From positions 1 to 64,000 of the IMG/VR virus record IMGVR_UViG_3300032164_000006: a DNA stretch of 64,000 nt. One strand, written 5' to 3'. The notes beneath the pieces were generated by a model. That model saw only the letters and a program-made list of their open reading frames with translations. It was not told the origin of the DNA and made no database searches. Position numbers and translations under genes: made by a program. Each line of letters opens with the position of its first letter. Position 1 is the stretch's first letter. The stretch is from a virus. Positions 8,018-15,938 of this stretch are shown piece by piece.

Positions 8018-8866
8018 ATGGCCGACGCATCGAAGAGATTGAGTAACATTAGACCTAGAGAAGTTTCGTTTGTAGATTTAGCCGCAAACGAGAAGGATTT
8101 TCTCGTGGTCAAAAATAAATTAGGTGCAAAAGATATTGGTGTCCTCAAGAAACTTGAGGTTGCAATTCATTCTATCAATTTCTGGAAATATGATTACCCA
8201 GATGTCCAATCTGTCAAAGATTTTTTAATCAAACAGGGAATTGATCCAGAGTCTGGAACAATTGTGGATAAGGACTACGAAATAAGGTTCGTCGTAAACG
8301 ACGCATCTTTGTTCGAAGGTACCTCACTAGCTGCATCAATGTATGTGCCAATGAACAAGGGTGTAGACTCTCTCATCGGAGTTGTGAAAAGCCTCAGTGG
8401 GATGGTTGACGTTGAGAAGAAGGGTGCAAAGCTTTCTTCCAAGTCGCTAGAGAAAATCAAGGGTGCATTCAATTCTTTAAAATCTTTACTAGAAGAAGTG
8501 GAGGACAAGGTAGTGGAAAAAACAGAAGTGAAAAAGTCTGAAGGGGAAGCTGTTGTTGAAACGACAGAAGCCGTAGTTGAGACTGTAGAAGAAAAAGTTG
8601 AACCAGTTGTTGAGCCAGTTGTTGAACCAGTTAAGACAGAAGCTACCGAAGCGGCTGTTGAGAAGGATAGCGAAGTCAGCAAAAGACTAGAAATCCTTGA
8701 GAAAAAATTCGACGACAAACTCAAAGAAAAAGACGAAGAGATTGCTGTTCTTAAAAGCAAACTAACTGAACTAGAGAACACACCATCTGAGAAGAAGGGT
8801 GCGTCTGTAGACGGAACAGTTGAAGTTAAGAAGAGTGTTGGAAACGTGTGGGGTGGTATCCTTTAA
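8018..8866 (+). CDS. Scaffold-like head assembly protein
   Basis: 282 residues. The N terminus (RLSNIRPREVSFVDLAANEK) resembles the start of proteins coded next to XkdF proteases. Residues about 175-215 are a degenerate Glu/Val/Pro repeat (VEPVVEPVVEP). Residues about 215-255 are a predicted coiled coil rich in KLKEKDEEI. An acidic helical protein between protease and capsid is the normal place and composition for a scaffolding protein. Whether it is fully cleaved cannot be told here. Confidence 0.65.
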   Translation: MADASKRLSNIRPREVSFVDLAANEKDFLVVKNKLGAKDIGVLKKLEVAIHSINFWKYDYPDVQSVKDFLIKQGIDPESGTIVDKDYEIRFVVNDASLFEGTSLAASMYVPMNKGVDSLIGVVKSLSGMVDVEKKGAKLSSKSLEKIKGAFNSLKSLLEEVEDKVVEKTEVKKSEGEAVVETTEAVVETVEEKVEPVVEPVVEPVKTEATEAAVEKDSEVSKRLEILEKKFDDKLKEKDEEIAVLKSKLTELENTPSEKKGASVDGTVEVKKSVGNVWGGIL

Positions 8867-8880
8867 AACATTGGTATCTT

Positions 8881-8904
8881 CGAAGGGTATTTGTATCCCC
8901 TTCG
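8881..8904 (+). promoter_or_regulatory. Stem-loop in the leader of the capsid gene
   Basis: CGAAGGG (8881-8887) pairs with CCCTTCG (8898-8904) across a 10-nt loop, in the 76-bp gap before the capsid start. No convincing T tract follows, so it is more likely an mRNA processing or stabilising hairpin, or a weak attenuator, than a full terminator. Confidence 0.45.
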
Positions 8905-8942
8905 GGTAATTTAATTTATAGCATTTGGGAGGAGAATTTCAG

Positions 8943-10148
8943 ATGGGTATGTCAAACAAAGAGATCATCAGCAAGGCACAGATCACTACAGATGCTATCG
9001 CCTCCGCTGGTAAACTCAATCCACAGCAAGCAGATAAGTTCATCGACTATGTTTACGACTTAACAGGTCTCAAAAACAAAGTTAGGACAGTTCGGTTCAG
9101 ACCAGACCAACTGGATATCGACAAGATCAATATTGGTCAACGTGCGGCTGTTGCGAAATCAGAAGCAACAGATCCACAGGTTCGTCGTGGCGTTACAACT
9201 TCTAAGGTGACTTTGTCTCCTTTCGAAATCATGGTTCCTTTTGAAATCTCTGATGATTTCATGGAATACAACATCGAAGGCGATGGCATTGAAGATCATG
9301 TTATCCGCATGATGGCAACTCAGCTCGGCAACGACATGGAAGAGCTCTACATCGATGGTGAGAAGCTTGGTCCAGCTAGATTCCAAGGCGACTTGTTTGC
9401 CAACGGATCTTTAGCTCACGCTGTAAAAGATACCTACATGGGTCTTGGCGACGGCTGGCTGAAAAAGGCACGAGGCGGGAACGTTGTTGACGTAGCAGGT
9501 GCAAACATCACTTCTACTGTATTCAGCAACATGATTAACGCGATGCCAGAAAAATACAAAAGAAACAAAGCGAACCTTCGTTTCTTCTGTTCAACAAACA
9601 TCGAACAGAACTACCGTCAAGCAATTGCTTCTCGTATAACTTCTGCTGGTGACAACGCTCTTTCTAGCGAAAGCCGCTTGACTCCATTCGGTATCCCGTT
9701 AGATCCATTCTCCCTCTGGGCATCTACCCCACGAGTTACTGAGCATGTGACCTTAACCGGAACAACTCCAACTTCATTGCTCTTCAAGAACATTGTTGTG
9801 GACAGCGAAGTGGTTGTGCTTTCTAGTCTTGGCGGAACACCGACTGCACCATTTGTTGAAGGTGCACCTGCCGACTATGTTATGGACTACGTCAATGGTA
9901 CAATATCTAGATCAGCAACATCTGGGATTTCTAGTGGTGCTGTCGTTAAGATTACTTATCAGTCTGAAGCACAAATCATGCTTACTGAGTACCGAAACCT
10001 TATCGCAGGTATCGGCCGTGAGATCCGCATCGAAAAAGATAGAGATATCTTCCGTGGTGTGAATCAGTATGCTATTACAGCCAAGGTCTGCATGGAAATT
10101 GAGAACCTAGAAGCTGTAGTTTGGGCAAAGAACATTGGCCTGAAATAA
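8943..10148 (+). CDS. Major capsid protein, HK97 fold with inserted beta domain
   Basis: 401 residues from ATG 8943, preceded by GGGAGGAG at 7-8 nt; the open frame includes a TTG at 8925 that lies before this site and is unlikely. The order of an N-terminal helical arm, strand-rich E-loop region (VRTVRFRPDQ), the long P-domain and a C-terminal IRIEKDRDIFRGVNQYAIT strand matches HK97-type capsid proteins. Residues about 264-340 look like an inserted beta domain (LTGTTPTSLLF to VVKITY) with a DYVMDYVNGTI hairpin. Position after protease and scaffold supports the call. Confidence 0.85.
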   Translation: MGMSNKEIISKAQITTDAIASAGKLNPQQADKFIDYVYDLTGLKNKVRTVRFRPDQLDIDKINIGQRAAVAKSEATDPQVRRGVTTSKVTLSPFEIMVPFEISDDFMEYNIEGDGIEDHVIRMMATQLGNDMEELYIDGEKLGPARFQGDLFANGSLAHAVKDTYMGLGDGWLKKARGGNVVDVAGANITSTVFSNMINAMPEKYKRNKANLRFFCSTNIEQNYRQAIASRITSAGDNALSSESRLTPFGIPLDPFSLWASTPRVTEHVTLTGTTPTSLLFKNIVVDSEVVVLSSLGGTPTAPFVEGAPADYVMDYVNGTISRSATSGISSGAVVKITYQSEAQIMLTEYRNLIAGIGREIRIEKDRDIFRGVNQYAITAKVCMEIENLEAVVWAKNIGLK

Positions 10149-10180
10149 ATTTGGCCTGAAATAAATTTGGACTGAAATGA
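10137..10180 (+). repeat. 16-bp tandem duplication spanning the capsid stop codon
   Basis: GGCCTGAAATAAATTT occurs at 10137-10152 and again at 10153-10168, followed by a diverged third copy beginning GGACTGAAATGA. The first copy contains the capsid gene's TAA. It is probably replication slippage at the gene end; each unit carries its own stop in the same phase of the repeat. Confidence 0.85.
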
Positions 10181-10205
10181 GATTGTTCACAATTGGGGAT
10201 AAATA

Positions 10206-10490
10206 ATGAAGCGTTACAATGTAACATTAGATCCTAGCAAGTGTGTTAGCTACACTCTTCCTGATGGTCGGAAGTTTTTACCGAATAGGACTCGGAGTAT
10301 GGACGAGAAGGACATAGAGCCTTTCGTTAAGTCTGGGGTTTTCCACGTCGAATTAGTAGAAGACGACGAAAGAAAAACTCAGGCAAAAAATGCTGGTTTT
10401 CGTAGAAAGAAACCAGCCAACACTGAGGTCAACCACGAGGAAAAACAGACTACCAGTGAGGAGTCGAGAGAAGAAGTAACGGAAGACTAA
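10206..10490 (+). CDS. Small hypothetical protein (94 aa)
   Basis: ATG 10206 with GGGGATAA just upstream. The N-terminal half could be a small beta domain (YNVTLDPSKCVSYTLPDGRKF). The C-terminal third is a charged, probably disordered tail rich in Glu, Lys and Thr. It follows the major capsid gene, where head-completion or decoration factors often sit. No family is recognised. Confidence 0.6.
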   Translation: MKRYNVTLDPSKCVSYTLPDGRKFLPNRTRSMDEKDIEPFVKSGVFHVELVEDDERKTQAKNAGFRRKKPANTEVNHEEKQTTSEESREEVTED

Positions 10491-10515
10491 CATTTTTCTC
10501 GATAAGGAGACACAA

Positions 10516-10704
10516 ATGAGGGTTCAATACTTGGGTTCGTCTCCCGAAGATGTTGACGGGTTCCCTTCGAATATCGAAAGGACCTTCACAGGTGCTTTAT
10601 ACCTGAAGCCTGGACGAGTATATCTCCTCTCGGCAGCAGAGTATGCGTACATCAAGAAAGTGCGTCCAGAACTTAGATTCGTAGAATTTAAATCTGGTCG
10701 TTAA
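10516..10704 (+). CDS. Small hypothetical protein (62 aa)
   Basis: ATG 10516 follows AAGGAGACAC, a strong Shine-Dalgarno site. The sequence is compact and beta-rich, with ALYLKPGRVYLLSAAEYAYI in the middle, and no signal or membrane segment. It belongs to the row of small proteins between capsid and connectors. Its role is unknown. Confidence 0.6.
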   Translation: MRVQYLGSSPEDVDGFPSNIERTFTGALYLKPGRVYLLSAAEYAYIKKVRPELRFVEFKSGR

Positions 10705-10775
10705 TTTTGGTCATCGAGTAGCACACATCTGGGGTCTAGGTTCCTTATTTGGTCATACAAAAGGAGCTAAATACC

Positions 10776-11177
10776 TTGATAAAGGTAAACAGAAAAGATG
10801 GAAAGACACTATCATTTGATTTATGTAGGGATGAGGAATACTCCGACATCCAAGCAAAATTGGATGACGTATCTTTCTCAAAAGATGTCACTGGGATAAA
10901 CTGTCTATTCAATGCCTTCTGGCATGCGATAACAGTTCCGGTGAATTTTCGTAACATCAAATATGATGTTGAGAAAGTAAAGTTCTCGAAGGGTGGCGTC
11001 GAGAAGATAGTTGGAGAGAAGATAATTTGCCATGCGGACGACGTCCGCTTAACTGTTCTCGTCTACTACAATACGTGTCCAAAGATTGCGAGAATAGAGC
11101 TTAAGAAGATTGGTAAACAAAGATACGTTCCAGTGAGGGGTAAGACCAATGGCACTAACAGAGAAGAAGACATCTAA
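10776..11177 (+). CDS. Hypothetical structural-region protein, TTG start
   Basis: 133 residues. I choose TTG 10776 because AAGGAG (10761-10766) lies 9 nt upstream; a further in-frame TTG at 10749 precedes that site. Seen: basic N terminus (IKVNRKDGKTLSFDLC), mixed alpha/beta body, basic C terminus. No family is recognised. The end overlaps the next gene by 29 bp, indicating coupled translation within the head/neck cluster. Confidence 0.6.
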   Translation: MIKVNRKDGKTLSFDLCRDEEYSDIQAKLDDVSFSKDVTGINCLFNAFWHAITVPVNFRNIKYDVEKVKFSKGGVEKIVGEKIICHADDVRLTVLVYYNTCPKIARIELKKIGKQRYVPVRGKTNGTNREEDI

Positions 11178-11451
11178 CTTTGCGAGCTATAGGGGAGCAC
11201 CCTCTAGTGACACAAACTGGGATAGGGTTTCTTGGGATTTTGATGCACGACACGTTAAGGTTGTGGTGCTTCCGACGTCAACGGTAAACCCCGAGATGTC
11301 TATAGACGGAGCGGACGTTCACGCTAGTTTACAGCGTCCTTCTGCGAGTCAGAACCCGATGGTTTATGAATTCAACGACATAGGCGTTAGTCGGCTTTCC
11401 TTTAGAAAGGTTGGAGCCGTCATTGAAGTCTACGCTTATGGAACGCACTAA
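11149..11451 (+). CDS. Small beta-rich structural-region protein (100 aa)
   Basis: Overlaps the previous gene by 29 bp. The ATG is preceded by a GGGGTAAG stretch. The protein is beta-strand-rich (ARHVKVVVLPTSTVNPEMSI; RLSFRKVGAVIEVYAYG) without charge clusters. With the genes at 11469 and 13223 it forms a group of about 100-residue beta proteins that look like decoration or fibre subunits. I know of no specific family. Confidence 0.55.
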   Translation: MALTEKKTSNFASYRGAPSSDTNWDRVSWDFDARHVKVVVLPTSTVNPEMSIDGADVHASLQRPSASQNPMVYEFNDIGVSRLSFRKVGAVIEVYAYGTH

Positions 11452-11468
11452 GATAAGCGAGAACAAGA

Positions 11469-11750
11469 ATGGCAGTTGGCTCAAATAGTTTTTATTCTAT
11501 TACTGTATCCAACTTGACGTTCGAGCAGATCCCCACAATTGACTTCCCATTTATTTGTCGCACAATCCTCATAGTTCCTGATACCCTAACAGATGGTATA
11601 GAGTATTCGTTTAATGGACGGGAAGTTTGTGGCGTCATCCACTGGGATGACGAAAAATTGGTTATATCTGATACAGAGACAGGACGGATATGGTTCAAAA
11701 CAAACAATCCTAATGGTACAAAGGTAAGGGTTTTCGTGGAGGCTTATTGA
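11469..11750 (+). CDS. Small beta-rich structural-region protein (93 aa)
   Basis: A GCGAGAACAAG stretch precedes the ATG. It is beta-rich (FYSITVSNLTFEQIP; RTILIVPDTL; TKVRVFVEAY) and resembles its upstream neighbour in composition. The stop TGA overlaps the next ATG (TGATG), so the two are translationally coupled. The function is unknown; a small virion protein is likely from context. Confidence 0.55.
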   Translation: MAVGSNSFYSITVSNLTFEQIPTIDFPFICRTILIVPDTLTDGIEYSFNGREVCGVIHWDDEKLVISDTETGRIWFKTNNPNGTKVRVFVEAY

Positions 11751-12214
11751 TGAATCTTGACCTGACCAAGAAAACCAAAATTATTCAGGGAACCAGCGGA
11801 CACACCCTAGCTGTCAACGCCGACCAATCAATCAACGTCAACGCTGTAAATTCTGCTGGAGTCAACACTCCCATCGACGTGCGTCCACCGACTAGTGTTG
11901 CACTGGTTGAGACAGGCTACACCGAGATTGTGAAATATCCACACATAGATCCAGCCAAGATATTTCAACTTCTACAAATAATGGTTTCTTTTGTTGGGTT
12001 TTCATCCCACTTTGTTGTCGAGCACTATGATGGTGTAACGACAAGAGTGCTTAGAGAATATTGGTTGAATGTCCAAATCCCTTTCTCAGAAAATCTTGGC
12101 GTTCCCATCCCAATTGCAGGGTCTACCGGAGGCTATATTAGGGTGATTGCCAAGATGAATGGTGTCAACCAAACTGGGAAAGGTTATGCTATTATTAACG
12201 GATATCACAACTGA
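11750..12214 (+). CDS. Hypothetical structural-region protein (154 aa)
   Basis: ATG 11750 overlaps the preceding stop by 1 nt; a TTG 3 nt upstream is less likely. The N-terminal part (TSGHTLAVNADQSINVNAV) resembles oligomerising beta segments of phage fibre-like proteins. The remainder is a beta domain. It sits in the run of small genes between capsid and connectors, so a head fibre or neck decoration role is plausible but inferred. Confidence 0.5.
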   Translation: MNLDLTKKTKIIQGTSGHTLAVNADQSINVNAVNSAGVNTPIDVRPPTSVALVETGYTEIVKYPHIDPAKIFQLLQIMVSFVGFSSHFVVEHYDGVTTRVLREYWLNVQIPFSENLGVPIPIAGSTGGYIRVIAKMNGVNQTGKGYAIINGYHN

Positions 12215-12224
12215 GGATGAAGGT

Positions 12225-12482
12225 ATGGCACTACTAGTCTGGGATGAAAAAACATATAAGCTTTACGTCAGATGTAGAACAGATGAGACCTACATTCCGT
12301 CAGAAGACGTTACCGAGTTAGTGGCAGAGGCAAATTCCATATCTGACGAGTATGGTGTTCTTGCTTCCAAACTGACGAAGCTGTTTGATGAGTGCAATAG
12401 GTGGAATGCGGAAAACGACAAAATTTTCGCAAAGAACCTAAGGACACAGAACACTAAAAGTAGATTTGTGAAAAAATCATAA
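12225..12482 (+). CDS. Small hypothetical protein (85 aa)
   Basis: Start ATG 12225 is preferred because GAGG and GAAGG lie just upstream; the open frame begins earlier inside the previous gene. Residues 1-25 look like a short beta hairpin (ALLVWDEKTYKLYVRC). The rest is helical and heptad-like (VTELVAEANSISDEYGVLA), ending in a basic tail. No family is recognised. Confidence 0.5.
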   Translation: MALLVWDEKTYKLYVRCRTDETYIPSEDVTELVAEANSISDEYGVLASKLTKLFDECNRWNAENDKIFAKNLRTQNTKSRFVKKS

Positions 12483-12500
12483 CATTTTTGGAGGTGTTCT

Positions 12501-13208
12501 ATGCAAAGTTTTTCCACCATAGTCGGCCAATATAACTTAACGCTTCTCGGTCTAGCCGACAAGCAACACAGCATCCTAGCGTTGGACATAAAGTCGCGGC
12601 TCATAATAGACCACACAACCTCCTCGACAAAAATTGGTGACGGGACAGATATTGTGCGAGTGCTCACGCACGATGCGGCTGCGAGCGTACCAATAGGTGA
12701 GACTGGATTTGGTATTCTTGCCGTTAGAAATGACGATGAGGGAACCCTTGTGTCGCACGACAAGGATTTCACATTTCTCCAAGTGGACAACCTAGGGAGA
12801 TTGCGTGTGTCGTCGACGGCTCCTGGAGCACAAGGGGACACGTGTGCTGCCGCGACTGGTATCGGTGAAATCCCAGCTGTGGGATTGACTACTTGGGTAG
12901 ACGTTGTCACTATTCCTGTTCCAGTTGGACAACTATACCAGATGGAGGCTTTTGATGCCTCTGCGGATAAGTTATGCCAGTTCCGTGTTATTGAATGGGA
13001 TAGTTCTCAGCTTCCGGGAGCTGAGGTTGTCAAGTATATCCGGAAAATACTCTTGACAGAAAACTTGGGAACTATCCAAATTGTGTTCCCTAGAACTGTT
13101 CAGATCACAGGCGGTGCAACAATCTCGTTGAAGGTACAGGCTTTGAGGTTACGAGGTGGGAGTGTGGATGCGAACGTGTCCGGTGCAGTGAACGGATATT
13201 GGACCTAA
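12501..13208 (+). CDS. Virion structural protein, beta-rich (235 aa)
   Basis: Strong TTTGGAGG site before the ATG. The segment FLQVDNLGRLRVS (about residues 90-102) is a phrase typical of phage structural proteins in head-fibre and decoration clusters. The C-terminal half is beta-sandwich-like (IPVPVGQLYQMEAFDASAD; GGATISLKVQALRLRGG). It is a probable decoration or fibre component, with no enzymatic motif. Confidence 0.55.
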   Translation: MQSFSTIVGQYNLTLLGLADKQHSILALDIKSRLIIDHTTSSTKIGDGTDIVRVLTHDAAASVPIGETGFGILAVRNDDEGTLVSHDKDFTFLQVDNLGRLRVSSTAPGAQGDTCAAATGIGEIPAVGLTTWVDVVTIPVPVGQLYQMEAFDASADKLCQFRVIEWDSSQLPGAEVVKYIRKILLTENLGTIQIVFPRTVQITGGATISLKVQALRLRGGSVDANVSGAVNGYWT

Positions 13209-13222
13209 TATTGAGGGTGTAG

Positions 13223-13552
13223 ATGAAAGAGATTCAAACCGAGATTCAGAACAATCAGGAACGTACAACCGACCAGTGGGAGTCAGCCATTCCCTCGCTT
13301 ACACCTATCGAAGTTGCGACAAGCACTGGTCGGGCAATCCAACTCCTCTACATCTACAGTCCAACAATTGGCGTGAATAGGAACGCTAGCAGCGTGATCA
13401 TCTACATTTCTTGGGATGGGGTGAACTACACGACCATCCAAAGGGGGACATCTTTTTTCTGGACAGGAAAAGGCTATGGACCAAACGGAGATAGGATCAA
13501 GTTGAAGGCGAGTGAGGCTGGAGCAAAATTTGAACTAATGATGGTGAGCTAA
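13223..13552 (+). CDS. Small beta-rich structural-region protein (109 aa)
   Basis: GAGGGTGTAG precedes the ATG. The N-terminal 20 residues are Gln/Glu-rich and probably flexible. The rest is a compact beta domain (RAIQLLYIYSP; SSVIIYISWDGVNYTTIQRG). The stop lies 2 nt before the next ATG, so expression is linked to the 358-residue protein downstream. Decoration or fibre role inferred. Confidence 0.5.
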   Translation: MKEIQTEIQNNQERTTDQWESAIPSLTPIEVATSTGRAIQLLYIYSPTIGVNRNASSVIIYISWDGVNYTTIQRGTSFFWTGKGYGPNGDRIKLKASEAGAKFELMMVS

Positions 13553-13554
13553 GT

Positions 13555-14631
13555 ATGTTAAGTGGACACAGAAGCGATAACGAATTAGTGAAGTTCAGTC
13601 CGAGATATGACGACATGAGTTTGTCTCATGGCGGTGTGCTTCGGAACACGCTTATTGGTGAAACTGCCTTTGTGGCTGTGTATGAATATCTCGGTTCGGG
13701 CTATGTCCATGGGTGGAATTTAAACCTAGAAACAAAGGATGGGTGGATAATACAGTTCATTATTGACGGTGAGAATTTGTTCTTGGGATATGATAGGAAC
13801 TACCTACAACCCCAATCAATAAACGTCACACCAACGTCTTTTCTAGTGGCAACGTTCATGACAGTTCAGTTCAATCCAACCAAAGCCAACAACACGCTCT
13901 ATACAATCACAGTCAACGGAACTCCATACAACTACACTTCGGATGCGAACGCTACAGATGCCGAGATTGGGAATGGCTTGGCGAACGCAATCAACGCAAA
14001 TCCAAACGTGGCTGTGATTGCGACAGTTGTTGGTGGACCTGCGAATGATGTTCTATTGACGTCAAAATTCCTAGGTGTTGCGTTCACCTATTCCAACTCG
14101 ACAACCATTGTTGCAACTCCGGGAACAGCCAACGTCCCGATAGAGGTCTATACAGTCACCATCGCAGGTGTTCCATATACTTTCACCTCGGACGGTACAC
14201 CGACAGCGGCTGAGGTTGTTACAGGTCTCACGAACCTTATCAACGCAGATCCACTCTGTCCGGCAATTGCTAGTGGAACCACGGTGCTGAACCTATTTGG
14301 GAAAGTGGGTGGAACGTGGACACATTCTGTGTCAGCAAACATGACGACAGCGGATTTAACCCCGAACCCTTTCCAATATGACTATGATGGTTTATCCATG
14401 ACGGAAATGGGTAATGATGCTTTATATGACTTAGATGGTTATGTGACAGGACTACCCGAGGATTACAGTTGTATTGGATTACACCTTGGAGCCAACGGAA
14501 AAATACTTTGGGGGTTCGGTGGTACTCCACTCCGGTTCCTTCGTTCTGTCAAGATAACGTGTAAAAGACACGTTGCAATGGGAGCGAAAAAGTTCAACGC
14601 TGGATTGATTGCAATCACAAAGGAAACATAG
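13555..14631 (+). CDS. Virion fibre-like protein with two tandem inserted repeats
   Basis: 358 residues. Residues about 115-200 and 202-280 are tandem copies of one domain: YTITVNGTPYNYTSDANATD and YTVTIAGVPYTFTSDGTPTA, each followed by a helix with GLANAINAN or GLTNLINAD. This repeat type is widespread in phage and adhesin structural proteins. The flanking N and C parts form one split domain. A related fold seems present in the tail sheath insertion (residues about 480-660 of that protein). Probably a surface-exposed head or neck fibre. Confidence 0.6.
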   Translation: MLSGHRSDNELVKFSPRYDDMSLSHGGVLRNTLIGETAFVAVYEYLGSGYVHGWNLNLETKDGWIIQFIIDGENLFLGYDRNYLQPQSINVTPTSFLVATFMTVQFNPTKANNTLYTITVNGTPYNYTSDANATDAEIGNGLANAINANPNVAVIATVVGGPANDVLLTSKFLGVAFTYSNSTTIVATPGTANVPIEVYTVTIAGVPYTFTSDGTPTAAEVVTGLTNLINADPLCPAIASGTTVLNLFGKVGGTWTHSVSANMTTADLTPNPFQYDYDGLSMTEMGNDALYDLDGYVTGLPEDYSCIGLHLGANGKILWGFGGTPLRFLRSVKITCKRHVAMGAKKFNAGLIAITKET

Positions 14632-15417
14632 ATGAGACTAGATTGGGTCAAATTTAAAGAGCAAGTCATAGCAAGGAACGGCATTATCCAGTGCGTTGAA
14701 ACGCTAGACAGCTACAGGTTATCGACATTCGATGGTGGATTGAGTCACTCTTGTTTGCTTGTAAAAAACCCGACAGATTCAACTGACCTCGATGACTTTG
14801 TAAATAATTTCAAAGCAGGGATAAATCAACCAATCAACCCTAGACCTCTGTTCAATGACGAAAAGAAACAAATTGTATCCATCTCGATGTCCAGCGAGGA
14901 TGCACATTATGAACCTCGCTCCCTAGATTTTTACACAGCCAAGGTTGGCAGTCTGTACAACAGAAAACCCGATGGGATTGGCATAGATGACGGAACAGAC
15001 TACGGAGATGGTTGGCTTGAATTTTTTGATGCTAGTGGGAACGTAATAGACCAAACAAACCAGCAAGCAATTACTGAAAATTGCACAATCACGAAAATGC
15101 AGTTTGAACCAAAGTTTGTCTTCGATATTTTCAGCGGTATTCTGTTCCTAGAAAAGACACCCATAGGGCGAGCATACCTTTGGGTGACGGTGGCTCCCGA
15201 CATACCAGAATCATATGGTGGAAGCGTTCCGTTTATGGCTGGAGGGCTGAACCTGAAAATGCTCTCCGACTATTCTACAGTCAGGTTCGATGCAAAAACA
15301 TCTAAGCAGATTAGTTACAACGAAGATTACCACACTGGTAAGATTGAGATGAAAGTGAAACATGCAGTAGGAGAACAGATTGGTATTCAGATGCTCTATG
15401 AATTCTATAGGCACTGA
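14632..15417 (+). CDS. Hypothetical structural-region protein (261 aa)
   Basis: Starts directly at the preceding stop, so it is translationally coupled. The body is mixed with acidic loops (DGIGIDDGTDYGDGW) and several aromatic strands (KFVFDIFSGILFLEKTP; AYLWVTVAPDIP). No catalytic signature or membrane segment is seen. Position suggests a neck or head-associated virion protein. I do not recognise a family. Confidence 0.55.
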   Translation: MRLDWVKFKEQVIARNGIIQCVETLDSYRLSTFDGGLSHSCLLVKNPTDSTDLDDFVNNFKAGINQPINPRPLFNDEKKQIVSISMSSEDAHYEPRSLDFYTAKVGSLYNRKPDGIGIDDGTDYGDGWLEFFDASGNVIDQTNQQAITENCTITKMQFEPKFVFDIFSGILFLEKTPIGRAYLWVTVAPDIPESYGGSVPFMAGGLNLKMLSDYSTVRFDAKTSKQISYNEDYHTGKIEMKVKHAVGEQIGIQMLYEFYRH

Positions 15418-15419
15418 GT

Positions 15420-15935
15420 ATGAAGATATATTTTTCGACGAACGAGAAGTGGTACTCGAAGCTGATGAGATTTGCAGAAGGATCAGACGTTACACACGTT
15501 GGTCTAGGGTTCTTTGACGACCTCCAGCTTGTCATCGACTGCACAATTCCAAAGGGGTCTTTGTACCACTACAGATATTGGAAGGACAAGTATGAGGTTG
15601 TCCACACGCTAGACATTCCGATGAGTCGGGAGGACGAGGAGTTAGCATATAAGTTAACTCTGGAGATGTGCCTTCTAGTGGAGTACGACAGAAGTGCGTA
15701 TATTTTTGGCCTATACTGGTTGGTGCGGAACAAGATAACTGGCGAAAGGTTTCCAACTAAGAACGTTGGGAACAGAGGCGACAAGTTGATGTGTAGCGAG
15801 GTTTTCATACCAGTGGTTGAAGTTCTTAAGAAGTATGGAATTGACTTGGAGTGTATAGATTTTTCGGTGAAATCTCCGAGAATGCTATATGACCGAATTG
15901 TTGAAGAAATGAGAGATAGCGAACTGTGGAGATAA
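15420..15935 (+). CDS. Permuted NlpC/P60 (YiiX-like) papain-fold hydrolase
   Basis: 171 residues. The order His (SDVTHVGLGFF, about residues 22-32) first and Cys (KLMCSEVFIPV, about residues 121-131) later is that of circularly permuted NlpC/P60 (LRAT-like, YiiX/YaeF) enzymes, which hydrolyse amide or ester bonds in peptidoglycan or lipids. No signal peptide is present. It lies among virion genes, so it could be a virion-carried hydrolase acting at infection, or a cargo gene. The Cys and His pair is intact in appearance. The substrate is unknown. Confidence 0.65.
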   Translation: MKIYFSTNEKWYSKLMRFAEGSDVTHVGLGFFDDLQLVIDCTIPKGSLYHYRYWKDKYEVVHTLDIPMSREDEELAYKLTLEMCLLVEYDRSAYIFGLYWLVRNKITGERFPTKNVGNRGDKLMCSEVFIPVVEVLKKYGIDLECIDFSVKSPRMLYDRIVEEMRDSELWR

Positions 15936-15938
15936 CGT

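Noticed and set aside
8275-8781. Minus-strand Ser/Thr-rich ORF (168 aa)
   Set aside because: A shadow of the Glu/Lys/Val-rich scaffold-like gene; low complexity and no ribosome site.
10705-10775. tRNA-like sequence with a GGTTC element
   Set aside because: Too short, no acceptor stem, and no anticodon arm could be folded; two TTGGTCAT copies are the only structure.
12290-12910. Minus-strand ORF of 206 aa
   Set aside because: Covers two + strand genes that have good ribosome sites; it has no start signal and no recognisable domain.
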